A stretch of 64,000 nucleotides of DNA from Saccharomycopsis fibuligera x Saccharomycopsis cf. fibuligera (lineage: Eukaryota > Ascomycota > Saccharomycetes > Ascoideales > Saccharomycopsidaceae), in the NCBI GenBank assembly GCA_001936135.1, contig CP012818.1, forward strand, positions 1,364,001-1,428,000, read 5' to 3'. The notes beneath the pieces are model-generated. The model searched no databases. It was not told the DNA's origin and was given only the letters and a program-made list of their open reading frames with translations. Position numbers and translations under genes: made by a program. Positions 1 through 10,371 of the stretch are shown piece by piece (the stretch's first letter is position 1; each line of letters starts with the position of its first letter).

Positions 1-162
1 CAAGTTTGGCTTGTTAATGATTTCATTGTAGATTGGCAAATGGTTTGGTTCGGCCAAGATGGCATCGTTGGACTTGAGAGAGTATTTTTCAAGGTAGGAT
101 TGTTCCACGTCGACTTGCAAGTCAAGCAATGGGTTACCGAGGGCGACAAGTGGGTAGGACAT
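1..162 (-). CDS. ADO1: Adenosine kinase, N-terminal 54 codons (partial)
   Basis: The minus strand opens with ATG at 162-160 and stays open to the window edge, giving the first 54 residues. They include the 'LGNPLLD' stretch near residues 8-14 and 'KYSLKSNDAIL' near 26-36. Both match the start of yeast adenosine kinase, a PfkB/ribokinase-family enzyme that phosphorylates adenosine to AMP in purine salvage and keeps the S-adenosylmethionine cycle running by removing adenosine. The catalytic and ATP-binding parts lie beyond the left edge. The gene is divergent from RPN11 and shares the 1.75 kb intergenic region with it. Confidence 0.9.
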   Translation of the reverse strand, partial: MSYPLVALGNPLLDLQVDVEQSYLEKYSLKSNDAILAEPNHLPIYNEIINKPNL

Positions 163-1911
163 CGTGTAAGGCTATTTGGTGGTACTGTGGTATATCACTT
201 CAGCTATCGTTTGAATATGTTGACAGCAATCGGTGTATTTATATATACTGAGTCAATGAGATTCGTATAAAATGGAAAATTTTTGGGAGAAATTGTTGTG
301 CGCACGTGTGAATTTTCATCATCAAAGGATCAACCAGCCACGGAGGCACAAAGTGACGGGAACAACAGCGAGATGAGATGAAGAGAAGTGATGCATAGAT
401 GTTGTTTACAGAGGTATAGCACTGAGCAGATTAAGCAACAGTGGGTAGAATAGATACATGCTGCATCAATATAGGTTGCTTGGTGGGATTGTACAGATAA
501 GTCTTGGAGGTTGGGGAACCACATGACAGCTTATATCGGTGATGGCTATACGAGTTGCTGGAGATAAAGTAAAACACAATACCACGAAACCACCGTCCGA
601 GACCATAAATAGCTTACGCTTGGTCTCTGTGCGACGAGCTCTGGAGCCTGAGTACATGCTGTTCTCATCGTCCTTTGCGATATTTAAACTTCGCCAATTG
701 CGAGAACAGTGGCATGGCAGAAGCACAAAAAACTAGAAAACTAAAGCCAGGCGGTCTAAAGTTCCAATGACAACAACAAAACCAGGCAGATCAAATCCAA
801 CAACTAGATTTCCACGATGATTCACAGTATTTTCCTACTACTCTCTTGACAAAGAATTCTCCACTTTTATTTTTTTTTTTTTTTTTTTTTTTTTTTATTA
901 TTATTTATCTATTTATTTCGAAGCCCAATCATAATTTTGATTGATCAGTTGGCAAGTTGGCCGGTGGAACCTACGATACCCCTGCTTCGGTACAGAGTGA
1001 TCAGATTGGTAAATCTCACGCTAATGAGCTAACTGTATCTTGCGGTAACGTTGGCGCCGAGCATGTTACTTATGATAACGTCATACGAGCTCCAGATATT
1101 TAAAGAAGAGCAGAAGAAATTCTTGTTGAGAAACGCTTTGGACTGGTCCACTGCTTTACTGGAATTAGCGATCGGTACTTATAATTTGATAATTGTTGTG
1201 CAATGCTGATATGGAATCTCAGCTCCTCAAATAATCGTCCATTAGATAATTGGTCATCTGGAAATTATTATAATCAATCTGTCCCTCTTCAAACAGAGTC
1301 TCCGAAACTCATCTTAACTTCAATTGAGCTGCCTTTTGTCTGGTCTTGTGTATTAGCTCTGATTTTAAATTTCCGTCTTGTAGGCAGAACTGAGCAACGT
1401 AAACTGCCCCTGCGTACAGTACAACCATTTACTATATGCTTAAATTATAATAGCCAGACATCCAGACTAGCATCAGCCCCCTACTGATGCCTATACTTTG
1501 CACCATCATCATCATCATCACCGTCAATGTTAGTAGTTTGGCGACACTTATTGCGGTTACGTGCCCGCGGAGGGAGAGAGTTTCTGCTTTTTCCGTTTGG
1601 AAACGAACGGGAAAGTCTGAGATCTCGAAAAATTGCCACTATTGAAAACCCATCCCAACTACTACTTCTTTCTTATCACTTGTTTCTGCTGTCTGCTTTG
1701 CCCCTACCATATCAATCAATCAATCTTTTGTCTTTATTTGGAATTGTTTTGTCATAATCTAAATTTTGATCTTTAGCTCTTCTTAATTGTCAAAACTTAC
1801 CACCTTTTCCATCAAACCAGGATCAGCAACAGCTTTTTTAAACGCCTCCCAAAAGCAATTATAATAACAAGTCAAGCTTAAAGAAGTCATAACTTACCCA
1901 ATCATAGAACA
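163..1911. other. Divergent intergenic region between ADO1 and RPN11
   Basis: No convincing gene. It holds a T27 run (870-896) and a short CAT microsatellite near 1503-1521. A short open frame at 1063-1209 (+) encodes 48 residues with protein-like composition (a lysine-rich helix followed by 'LELAIGTYNLIIVV'). I recognise no family for it. A partial match to the proteasome PACE element in reverse orientation (TTGCCAC, about 1634) could serve RPN11 but is not exact. Confidence 0.5.
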
Positions 1912-2850
1912 ATGAGTAATATAGCCAACTTGCAAAGAATGCTCGGTCAGGGCGCCCTTGGTGGTGCTCCAATGGCCGATGGTCCAATAAGCGATAACAA
2001 AGAAACAATATACATTTCCAGTTTAGCTCTTCTTAAGATGCTTAAGCACGGTACTGCTGGTGTTCCCATGGAAGTTATGGGATTGATGTTGGGTGAATTT
2101 GTTGATGAATATACTGTACACGTCATTGATGTCTTTGCTATGCCGCAATCCGGTACCGGGGTTTCTGTCGAAGCGGTTGACTCAGTTTTCCAAACTAAGA
2201 TGATGGACATGTTGAGACAAACTGGTCGTGATGAAACCGTGGTCGGTTGGTACCACTCCCATCCTGGGTTTGGATGTTGGTTATCCAGTGTAGATATCAA
2301 CACTCAGCAATCTTTTGAGCAGCTAAATAATCGTTGTGTGGCGGTGGTTATTGACCCTATTCAATCTGTTAGGGGGAAAGTCGTTATTGACGCATTCCGT
2401 TTAATTAGTTCTGCGTCATTAATGATGGGTCAAGAACCAAGACAAACCACTTCTAACATTGGTCATTTGAATAAACCAAGTATCCAGGCATTAATCCATG
2501 GTCTCAATAGAAGTTATTACTCAATGAATATTGATTACAAAATGACTGATTTGGAGGCTAATATGTTGTTGAATTTACATAAACAAAACTGGTCAAGTGG
2601 ATTAGTGTTGGACAATTATGACAAGAAGGATGAAAAGAATTTACAAGATATGGAAAACATGGTTAAGATCGCGAAGTTGTATTCCGAAAGAATTAAGGAA
2701 GAAAAAGAATTGTCTGAAGATCAATTAAAGACTAGATACGTCGGTAAACAAGATCCAAAGAAACATTTGGGAAAAACCGCAGATAGTAGAATAGAAGATA
2801 ATATTGTTAGTATCTTGACTGGTCAAGTGAATCATGCTGCTATTCAATGA
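1912..2850 (+). CDS. RPN11: 26S proteasome lid deubiquitinase Rpn11
   Basis: This 312-residue intron-free protein is the JAMM/MPN+ metalloprotease of the 19S regulatory particle lid. It removes ubiquitin chains from substrates as they enter the 20S core. The zinc-binding motif is intact: His115-Ser-His117, then Asp128 in '[14 protein letters not shown]'. The 13-residue His-to-Asp spacing is as in S. cerevisiae. Length and the C-terminal helical region ('[15 protein letters not shown]') also agree with the family. The ATG at 1912 is the natural start, since the N terminus '[12 protein letters not shown]' is close to that of known Rpn11. The gene converges on STP22 downstream. Confidence 0.98.
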   Translation: MSNIANLQRMLGQGALGGAPMADGPISDNKETIYISSLALLKMLKHGTAGVPMEVMGLMLGEFVDEYTVHVIDVFAMPQSGTGVSVEAVDSVFQTKMMDMLRQTGRDETVVGWYHSHPGFGCWLSSVDINTQQSFEQLNNRCVAVVIDPIQSVRGKVVIDAFRLISSASLMMGQEPRQTTSNIGHLNKPSIQALIHGLNRSYYSMNIDYKMTDLEANMLLNLHKQNWSSGLVLDNYDKKDEKNLQDMENMVKIAKLYSERIKEEKELSEDQLKTRYVGKQDPKKHLGKTADSRIEDNIVSILTGQVNHAAIQ

Positions 2851-3074
2851 TCATTTTGTGGTTATGTGTTTATATGGCGGGTGTATACAGAGAAAATCAA
2901 TTTCTTAATTAAGCTTTAATAAAGCATTTTACTTTTAGTTTAATTGTAAGAAAATGGCTAAGAGTGTAACTCTGAAACTTGCAAAATATGTTGCAGTAAT
3001 TTGGTAATAGTATTTCATGTAAATAACGAAACACAACAATAAAAAAAAGTAGAAATAAATAAATAAATAAATAA

Positions 3075-3118
<44 letters not shown>

Positions 3119-3514
3119 TACATAGCAAGTGCCTGATTCTCTTACCGGAAAATGGTACATTTGTTGGAAATAAACTGACGCACAAGAAATTAGGAGAATG
3201 GGCTTTACCCAATAATTGGGTCTCCAGAAAATTTGAGCCTGTCTTTTATAACATGAAGTAATAGGTATCTGGACATTCAATCAAGACTTGGGCAATAGTA
3301 TATTTTACTAAAACACAAGAACTAGTTTCAAAAAACCTAATTTTTATTCGAGAAAACCAAAAGACTATCATTGATAAAAGCCTGCCATTCAGTATGAATA
3401 TAAACCAGTGTTAACGTGTTTCTTTTTGAAGTGAAACTAAAGACAATACTAGCTTCCCATGCATCACATTCAATTGTAAAAACAACAACAGTCTTAGCTT
3501 TTAACTCACCTTAA
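2851..3514. other. Convergent 3' intergenic region RPN11/STP22
   Basis: Terminators of two convergent genes with no coding signal. It contains an AAAT microsatellite (about 3053-3076) running into a pure A40 tract (3077-3116). Open frames overlapping the tract are composition artefacts. Confidence 0.6.
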
Positions 3515-5117
3515 TCACAACATTTCCGAAATTTTCTTCACTAGCGCCTTCTTCTTAAATTGGTCTCTTGCTAACGCCCTCGTATGCTTCATGAAAACTT
3601 CTAATGACATTTTTCCCTTTTCAAACATTTGCGTCAAACAATAAATTGTATCATCCACTGCTTTGATTTCCGCCACCAAGTGATACAATTGATTAAAAGC
3701 GACTGTTTCCGCACATACAATTTCATCCACTTCTATGTTATTTTTTGGATCGGTTTTAAACCGCTGTGCAGCATCAATTACTTCCTGCACTTGGGCAATT
3801 TTCAGCAATAGAATTTGTTCATTTACCGAGATATCATTAATATAGTTGCGAAGCACTGTTTTTTCATATTGTAAGATGTTTTCAAATTGACCAATTGATT
3901 GATTGATCTGGTTGAGTTTGGCATCCTGGGAGACTATAAATGGTTCAATTGTATTTTTGGAGGTGATTATTAGAGCATCGGTGACTTGAAGTTTTGTTTT
4001 ATCTGCAAGGGCAGCATCACTACCTGTGCTGGTTGCAGTTATTGTGTCATTGTCCATCAAGTCCACCACTGTTGGGGCAGGCGGGCCCGTAGGAGTTGGC
4101 TGAGCAATTTGTTGACCACTACTGTAGGCAGCCTGTTGTTGTTGTTGTTGGTAAAGATTAGGATGTCTTTGCTTTAAAGGATCTGGGATTTTAGGCAATG
4201 GTGGAGGTATTGGAGTTTCTCTAGTAGTTGATGACGGTGACAATGACGGTAACGATGCTACTGAGGCAGCTTTATAAGCAGCATTATTTGATGATATTCC
4301 AGTGGTTTGCAGAGACGCAGAAACTCCATTGAATCCTGTATGATTTGATACCATTGCCGATGGTGGTGAAGATGATGGCATTGAAATGTTGCCAGTGTTG
4401 TTACTGATGATTTCTCTGTGAGGTTTAGCTGGTAATGGGGGCGGCGATTGATGATTCATTGACTGGTACTGTCCAGGTACTGTATGGGCATGTTGTTGTT
4501 GTTGCTGTTGTTGCTGTTGTGGTTGCTGCTGCTTATTAGGCCTACCAAAAACTGGTGGCTCCTTACTAAAACATTCACTTAGTAAGTTTACCAACTTGAC
4601 TAAATTTGAGCTTGGATTGGTACTATTCCAATTGCTCAAGTATGGATTATAAAACTTCCCACTGCTATCGACAAAATTCCCTGGCTGGAGCATCATTTCA
4701 TTGGTCGGCGTCACGTAAGTAATTGGTGGTATTTCAGGGTACTGCTTAGGGATCCATATTTCCACCGGGATACGATAAATGGTATTATTGAATGTTGATG
4801 GCACTGTGCCGTAAACCGAAAGCAAAAGCTCAGAAACGCCATATTCGGAGGTGTGCACTTTGGTGCGCATTTTCAATGTTGGGAAAGATTGAAGGACTAT
4901 TGCCACGTCTTGATATGTGAATTGTGGGTTCTTGTATTCCTTTTAGTATGGTTAGTATAATATGAATATTTAAATAGTGGCGCCAACCATGATGTTATCA
5001 TTGTTGATAGTGATGATGATCTTGAGCTTGGATAGAACTGCTCAATTAGTAGATACATACGGGCTGGAGCACCTTGTATAGCCATTGAAGCCATTCTTTA
5101 GGTATTTGGTTGGTCAT
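3515..5117 (-). CDS. STP22: ESCRT-I subunit Vps23 (TSG101 homologue), two exons
   Basis: Exon 1 is 5117-5061 (19 codons, 'MTNQIPKEWLQWLYKVLQP') and ends at a GTATGT donor. The intron (5060-4940) has a TACTAAC branch site and an AAG acceptor. Exon 2 is 4939-3515 and continues in frame with 'EYKNPQFTYQDVAIV'. The product is 493 residues. The N-terminal UEV domain (about 1-165) binds ubiquitin and PTAP-like motifs without the catalytic cysteine of E2 enzymes. A long Pro/Gln/Ser-rich linker with two Gln runs follows, then a coiled coil (about 340-415) and a C-terminal steadiness box ('FMKHTRALARDQFKKKAL'). In ESCRT-I it sorts ubiquitinated cargo into multivesicular bodies. Without the first exon the UEV domain would lack its first helix, which supports the splice model. 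Confidence 0.93.
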
Positions 5118-5753
5118 AGTATTGATGAGTTGCGCCTTTAATTACCTTTTCGATTATTCTGATAATGCGTTGGTTATATTTATGTCCTCTGTCTTAATTC
5201 GAGACAAACACCATCGTGGTTGCGTTGTGACTATCCGCCGCCATACAAAAATCTCGAGATCATACTTCACCGTGTTTTCCCTAAACTGATTATGTAAGCG
5301 CAGCTGCCATTTGATAAACTATGGTTATCACCGAACAATAATCATTATATCTATATACAAGCACCTACATCAGTTCAAATTCAACTAGTATGACAATATT
5401 GAGTACAAATAAGAATTAATAAATAAAAAGGAGAAAATGGTAAAGCCAAATTCGCAGTATAATAACAATAAGATTAAAAAAAAAAAAAAAGCGACTTAAA
5501 TGACGATGATGAACCTATTGAAATAAACGTAAAAGTCGATGGATCAGAGGGGAAGATGAAAGATAAAAAAAACAGATAAGGTGAGAAAAAAAAGGTTAAG
5601 ATTGATATTGTTTCTTTGAAGATCAAAATGCCTTCATTTCATTAAAATTCCTCTTTTCATTTTTCTTGAAATTTGAAATTCATTTTTTTTTTTTGTTTTA
5701 GTTTTATATATTTTGTTCCAAATTAAATATGCATTAAATTACAAACAGATAAC
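5118..5753. other. Intergenic region upstream of STP22 and downstream of NOP56
   Basis: AT-rich, with short A and T runs. No reading frame of interest and no RNA gene recognised. Confidence 0.5.
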
Positions 5754-7292
5754 TCAAGTAGACTTGCTCTTCTTCTTCTTCTTTTTTGGTGCTTCATCAG
5801 AATCAGCAGAACGTTTCTTTTCTTTTTTTTCCTTTTTGTCCTTCTTTTCCTTTTTGTCCTTCTTTTCCTTTTTGTCCTTCTTTTCCTTCTTTTCCTTCTT
5901 GTCCTTCTTTTCTTTCTTTTCCTCTTCTTTTTCTTCATCGGCTTCTTCGTCAGAAACATCATCCATAGTGACATCGTCGGAACTCTTGCCTAATTTGATA
6001 GCTTCACTCATAGCATCAACGTTTTTCGTTGGAGCTTTACCAGTGTCGTAAAATTCCAAACGGTCCTCCACTTGTTTTCTCAAAACTTTACCAAAGTTGT
6101 TGGTTGGGGCATCGGAATAATTATCAATTCTAGAAGCAATAGAACACTTGTTAGCCAAGTATCTAGATATTCTACCCTTGTTTTTAGCATTAGCCTTACC
6201 AATGAAACCAGAGTGGTAAATCAAGCCGTATTTTGGAGTGTTACCTTTGGTCTTCAAAGCTCTGAAAAGAGCTTTTTCAGCACCCAAGATTTGAACAGTA
6301 GAAGCAGCTTGTTTAGACAAACTGGTCAAAGAACCAGCGTGAGAAATCAATCTAGCACCAATAACTTCACCAATCAATTCAGAAAGATTTGGAGCAACGG
6401 TATGCATTTTTTCAGTCAAATAACTGTACAACTGTTTACGGTAATCAGCAATGTTCACCACACGTTCAGCGAAAGTCAAAACATTGTCCATATCTTGTTC
6501 AGAAATATCTTGACCCATTGAAATTCTAGCAGCGTCAATAACTTGTTGAGCAACACCAGAGTCATCATTAACAATGGCAGTGATTTCATGCAAAGATTCA
6601 TCGTTTATAGAAGATTTGTCTTTGATGAACAACACCAATTTAGCAAAATTGTAGTTATCTGGAACAATCTTAGCCAATTCAGGGAAATGCCATCCGTACC
6701 ATTCTTTACATCTCATGGCAAAAGTGTTGATGTCTTTGTCTAACTGATCCAAAAGGGCAATAGCTTGAATAATGTGATTGTCATTTTTTTGAACAGAAAA
6801 CTTAACTTTAGCTCTAGAGTAAGCGTGACCCAAACCAAGTTGAGCTCTTTCAATGTCACCTTCTTGCAAGTTCTTCAACAACTTGGTGGAATGTAATCTG
6901 ACACCTCTAAGCAAATCTTGGGCCAACTCGTTGGAGATAGAGTTTATGTAACTAAAATTCTCTTTGATGGATGGACCCAAGTTTCTGTCAGAAATAGCCA
7001 AGTTAATCTGGCTCTTTTTGTTACCTTTTGGAATGTTTAATTCAATAACGGATTTCAAGTAATCAGAAACCAAACCTTCAGAGATATCGTTGGCGTTTTC
7101 CAAAGCTTGAGCAGCACCTTTGAATGGAGCAAAAGAAACAAGCTCGACCATCTTGGAAAATTTAGCCAAGTCATTGAACTGCTGCTGAACTTCTTTCAAG
7201 TTGGAGCTGATATCGTCTGGCTGGATCTTCACTTTGAAGATGGCATAGCCGGTAGGCTCTTCGAAAAGAAGATAGTCAATACTGGAAGACAT
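5754..7292 (-). CDS. NOP56: Box C/D snoRNP core protein Nop56
   Basis: This 512-residue protein matches Nop56 (Sik1) rather than its paralogue Nop58. The N terminus is 'SSIDYLLFEEPTGYAIFKVK', followed by 'ELVSFAPFKGAAQALENAND'. The central region carries 'GLGHAYSRAKVKFSVQKND' and the Nop domain with 'PNLSELIGEVIGARLISHAG' and 'TPKYGLIYHSGFIGKANAKN'. With Nop58, Snu13 and fibrillarin it forms the nucleolar particles that 2'-O-methylate rRNA. The C terminus is a lysine-rich repeat of KKE/KKD units ending in 'KKKKKKSKST', the usual nucleolar tail. The repeat makes long spurious open frames on the opposite strand. The ATG at 7292 gives the conserved start. Confidence 0.97.
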   Translation of the reverse strand: MSSSIDYLLFEEPTGYAIFKVKIQPDDISSNLKEVQQQFNDLAKFSKMVELVSFAPFKGAAQALENANDISEGLVSDYLKSVIELNIPKGNKKSQINLAISDRNLGPSIKENFSYINSISNELAQDLLRGVRLHSTKLLKNLQEGDIERAQLGLGHAYSRAKVKFSVQKNDNHIIQAIALLDQLDKDINTFAMRCKEWYGWHFPELAKIVPDNYNFAKLVLFIKDKSSINDESLHEITAIVNDDSGVAQQVIDAARISMGQDISEQDMDNVLTFAERVVNIADYRKQLYSYLTEKMHTVAPNLSELIGEVIGARLISHAGSLTSLSKQAASTVQILGAEKALFRALKTKGNTPKYGLIYHSGFIGKANAKNKGRISRYLANKCSIASRIDNYSDAPTNNFGKVLRKQVEDRLEFYDTGKAPTKNVDAMSEAIKLGKSSDDVTMDDVSDEEADEEKEEEKKEKKDKKEKKEKKDKKEKKDKKEKKDKKEKKEKKRSADSDEAPKKKKKKSKST

Positions 7293-7839
7293 GATGTGCT
7301 TCTAAGTGTATTGTGTTTTCCGTAGTGTATTGAATACTGGGGTTCCTGACCTTCCGGGAGCTAGCTTTTCTATCTATCTCTACTAGAAAACAGCTCTTGC
7401 AAAGTGAAATTTTTTTTCCCTCTGCACTCTGCATATTATTTTCTTTTTTTTTTTCTCCTCTCAGTTGTCGCCCTCACAGTGCGTTTAGCGCTGTTTACAA
7501 AAAAAAAAAATTTTCTTCTCTTCTCACAAGTGCTCAGAACCATAATAATTTCATCACATGACTACATCTGGACACACATCCCGACACCATCAACACAACA
7601 TGAAAATAATACAGGATGTGATGAACCACAGTTCAGTGAGACTTGCATTGGCAGAATATCGTCTAAAAACTTGTCACCACTAGAAGTAGAGGCGCTATGT
7701 GTAATTTGTTAGCCTGTTTTATTTTATTTTATTTGCTTCCAGGACAGCCAGTGGAAAGCTGCGGTTGTGTGTGAGCTGCTGAATCATGATGGCGCTTTCT
7801 ACAACTAATCAAGTATGATCTCAAAACCACTTGAAGCTT

Positions 7840-7840
<1 letters not shown>

Positions 7841-7880
<40 letters not shown>
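7841..7880. repeat. A40 homopolymer tract
   Basis: Forty consecutive adenines, likely nucleosome-excluding promoter DNA between NOP56 and the long PCL2 upstream region. The exact length may be affected by sequencing error. Confidence 0.9.
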
Positions 7881-7883
<3 letters not shown>

Positions 7884-9643
7884 CTGAAGATAAGAGTTAT
7901 TAAAACAAATAATCCGCCAAAAGCAGGGAGCCTCTGTGTCTTATGGCAGTTTTTTTGCGTTTAGATTTTTTGATTGTAGCATACAGCTTTGCATGTCATA
8001 TTGTGAAATGTAAGATCAAACAAACCTGCAGCTGAGGCCTTCAAGATGTTTGTAATACAGTGCAATTTCCGTTGGTAAACTCCATTCGCAGCCAGCGTAA
8101 TATCGTGTCAGGAGCACAGCACAGCAGCTATCAACATTTCTGCTTTCTGACATTTGACATTTCATGTCTTAACATCAGGAAATCCAAGGTGTCTCATTTT
8201 CGCCAATCTCCCCCTTGTTCCTCTTCCCTGCTCACAGAAGATTGACATCGAATGCTTGGTGCCAGACTGGCGCCCGGGTTTCCAAGAGCAATGTATAGCT
8301 CCGGCATGCCATATAGCGATAACAATCAGCGTCACGGCAAAATAAGAAGATCCGGCCTTTCAAACTTGGCGAAAGGAAAGGCGAGAGACAGACGGCTGGA
8401 TAGTTTTATGTTAATGGCAGAGTTATCGCAAGCTGGATATTAGCCACCGTTTCACTAGCACCGCAATGTCGCACGGTCGCTGAGGCGGCATTACTCATCA
8501 AATACCCTATTTGTAGCAATATCATTGCCACAATACTGGCAACAACAGAGCTAGATTATAGCCATCGCAAGCAACCCCAGGCGGTGCACCGTATATCTGT
8601 GGATACCGTTGTGCCTTTTGGTCGGCATTGCAACATAACCTCAACGATACCACATGCACCCTGTAGTAGCTTGCAAGTTTTGGTCTGATTCGAGTTGCTA
8701 ATCAGGTAGACAAATATGCTGTAGAAGCTCAGGTTTGCCAGCCGTCAGACCAGAGCCGCAAGCATTGCGAGGCAAGCAAAACAGCGTCACTGCAAAAGAA
8801 TATGTCTTGCCGACTAGTCGGCAATTGTTCGAGCGATTTATTGTCTGGTGCCCAGGAAATCTTGTCCGTGGGCGATGCGATGGGCAGTAGCGATGGCGTT
8901 TAAGTATTGTTTTCTAGCGCCTGCCAGCCCGCTATGTGCATGTAGCGCGCCGACATGCAGAGAATGGCAGGCGGTCTGCGCATGATCTCTCTTCGCCCGC
9001 TGAGGCCTTTCTCTCTGGCGGGTTTCTTCACTTTGCCCAGGGCAAGATGGGGCTACTGTAGCGCAAACGATACCACCTTCGCTAGGGCTCAATAAGCTTA
9101 TCGCCTGTTGCGGTGTGCCGGTTGCGCAATGCTTTTCGGATGGCTCGCCATCTTGCAAACCTCAAAGTGCCGACCCTTCGAGCAATTTTGTATGTACAAA
9201 ACCCTAGGTTTTGGGTTCTGCGGCATGAAAACAGTTAGCCAGCAATATGTACTAGCAGCTGGCCGTCAAGGAAAAATTGTATTCACAGATACAGAAAAGC
9301 AAGCGCTGAGGTATCAAACGGAGCTCGCAATACTGGTCTTTTGTCCAGGCCCTCAACAGCTATGCTGTTCGTTGGTAATAACAGTAAAGGCGCCTCACTG
9401 CGGTTTTCTAAAATTTTCCAAAATTTTCCGGTTTCATTCTTGCTCGACAGCCATGACAAAGGTAGTCAAGCCTCCCGGGCTATTAATAAAAATAGCCATC
9501 CCCTATTATATCCATCGCCAGAGCCGCTCGAGAGCCGTCACACAGGACACTATGCCATCGGTCATCGGTCATCGGTGACGGCTAAGCTGAAGAGTTTGGC
9601 AATTACAAAGCCAAAAACAGTGAAACAATCTCCATGTGCTCTG

Positions 9644-9686
9644 GCGCATGTTGGCGCATGTAATAAACGTGCGCATCCTTGCGCAT
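9644..9686 (+). promoter_or_regulatory. Cluster of four GCGCAT motifs upstream of PCL2
   Basis: GCGCAT occurs at 9644, 9654, 9671 and 9681, the first two as a 10-bp tandem (TGGCGCATGT) and the last two about 10 bp apart. Helical spacing and clustering about 700 bp before the cyclin start suggest a transcription-factor site array. The factor is unknown to me. Confidence 0.3.
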
Positions 9687-10371
9687 GTATCTGCGTCGCT
9701 TTCTGGAGCGTTTAAATTCTCTTCGGAGAGAAGTCTCTGACCAGATGGCGGTGTAAAACACTTGCAAAATAAAAAAATACATAAATTGGGAATCTGCTCC
9801 GGCTAGTGGGGGCCACTGGAAAGCCCGCCTAAACAGAGCTCTAGAATTATTTTCGCTTTTTGTTCAGTTGTCCTCAAGTAATTTTAATACTGCCTATCCA
9901 GCCAACACGAGCACTCCCTTCCGCAAGCGAAGTTACCGTCAAAGTCACTGGCACTAAAACAAAGAGCGTCTGCAGCCTTCAACATCACCCACAACCGGTA
10001 CCAAACCTTATTTTTTAGGGCAGCAGACGACACCAATAGCCTGTCTCGTTATCAAAGCGCTGCAATTTAGTACAAGGCGTTTCCACATTTTTCCTGGTAG
10101 GCACATTCCTTTTATATATTCTTTTACCAGCATCTCTTTTTATAAATTCAGGCGCCCATATAACAGCCGCCACAGCAGTTATATTATAACAGTAACCTCT
10201 CCCCGGCTTCTTTGTTAATCCCTCTTCCTGTTCTTGGAGGCCATTCAGTATTTTCAGTTCATTCTATTCAGATATAGATCCAAGAAAACCGAAAGAACAG
10301 AAAGCAAAAAGACAGCCGCAAAGACCTTCGGAAAGCAAAGCTGATTCAAGTGTTTTTGCGCCAACGAGAAA

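Larger units (their letters stand above)
7293..10371. other. 3.1 kb non-coding region upstream of NOP56 and PCL2
   Basis: Divergent promoter region with no supported gene. An A40 tract lies at 7841-7880. From about 8050 to 9700 the DNA is visibly richer in G+C than the rest of the window and holds overlapping open frames of 60-156 codons on both strands. None of these has family features, and I treat them as chance. The length fits the large regulatory regions often seen before G1-type cyclin genes in Candida species, which is an inference. Confidence 0.5.

Noticed and set aside
5713-6051. 112-codon Phe/Ser-rich frame opposite NOP56
   Set aside because: Antisense shadow of the Lys/Glu repeat in the Nop56 tail.
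9108-9578. 156-codon frame on the plus strand upstream of PCL2
   Set aside because: Cys/Phe/Ser-rich random composition, overlapping frames on both strands, no domain. The GC-rich base composition explains the long frame.
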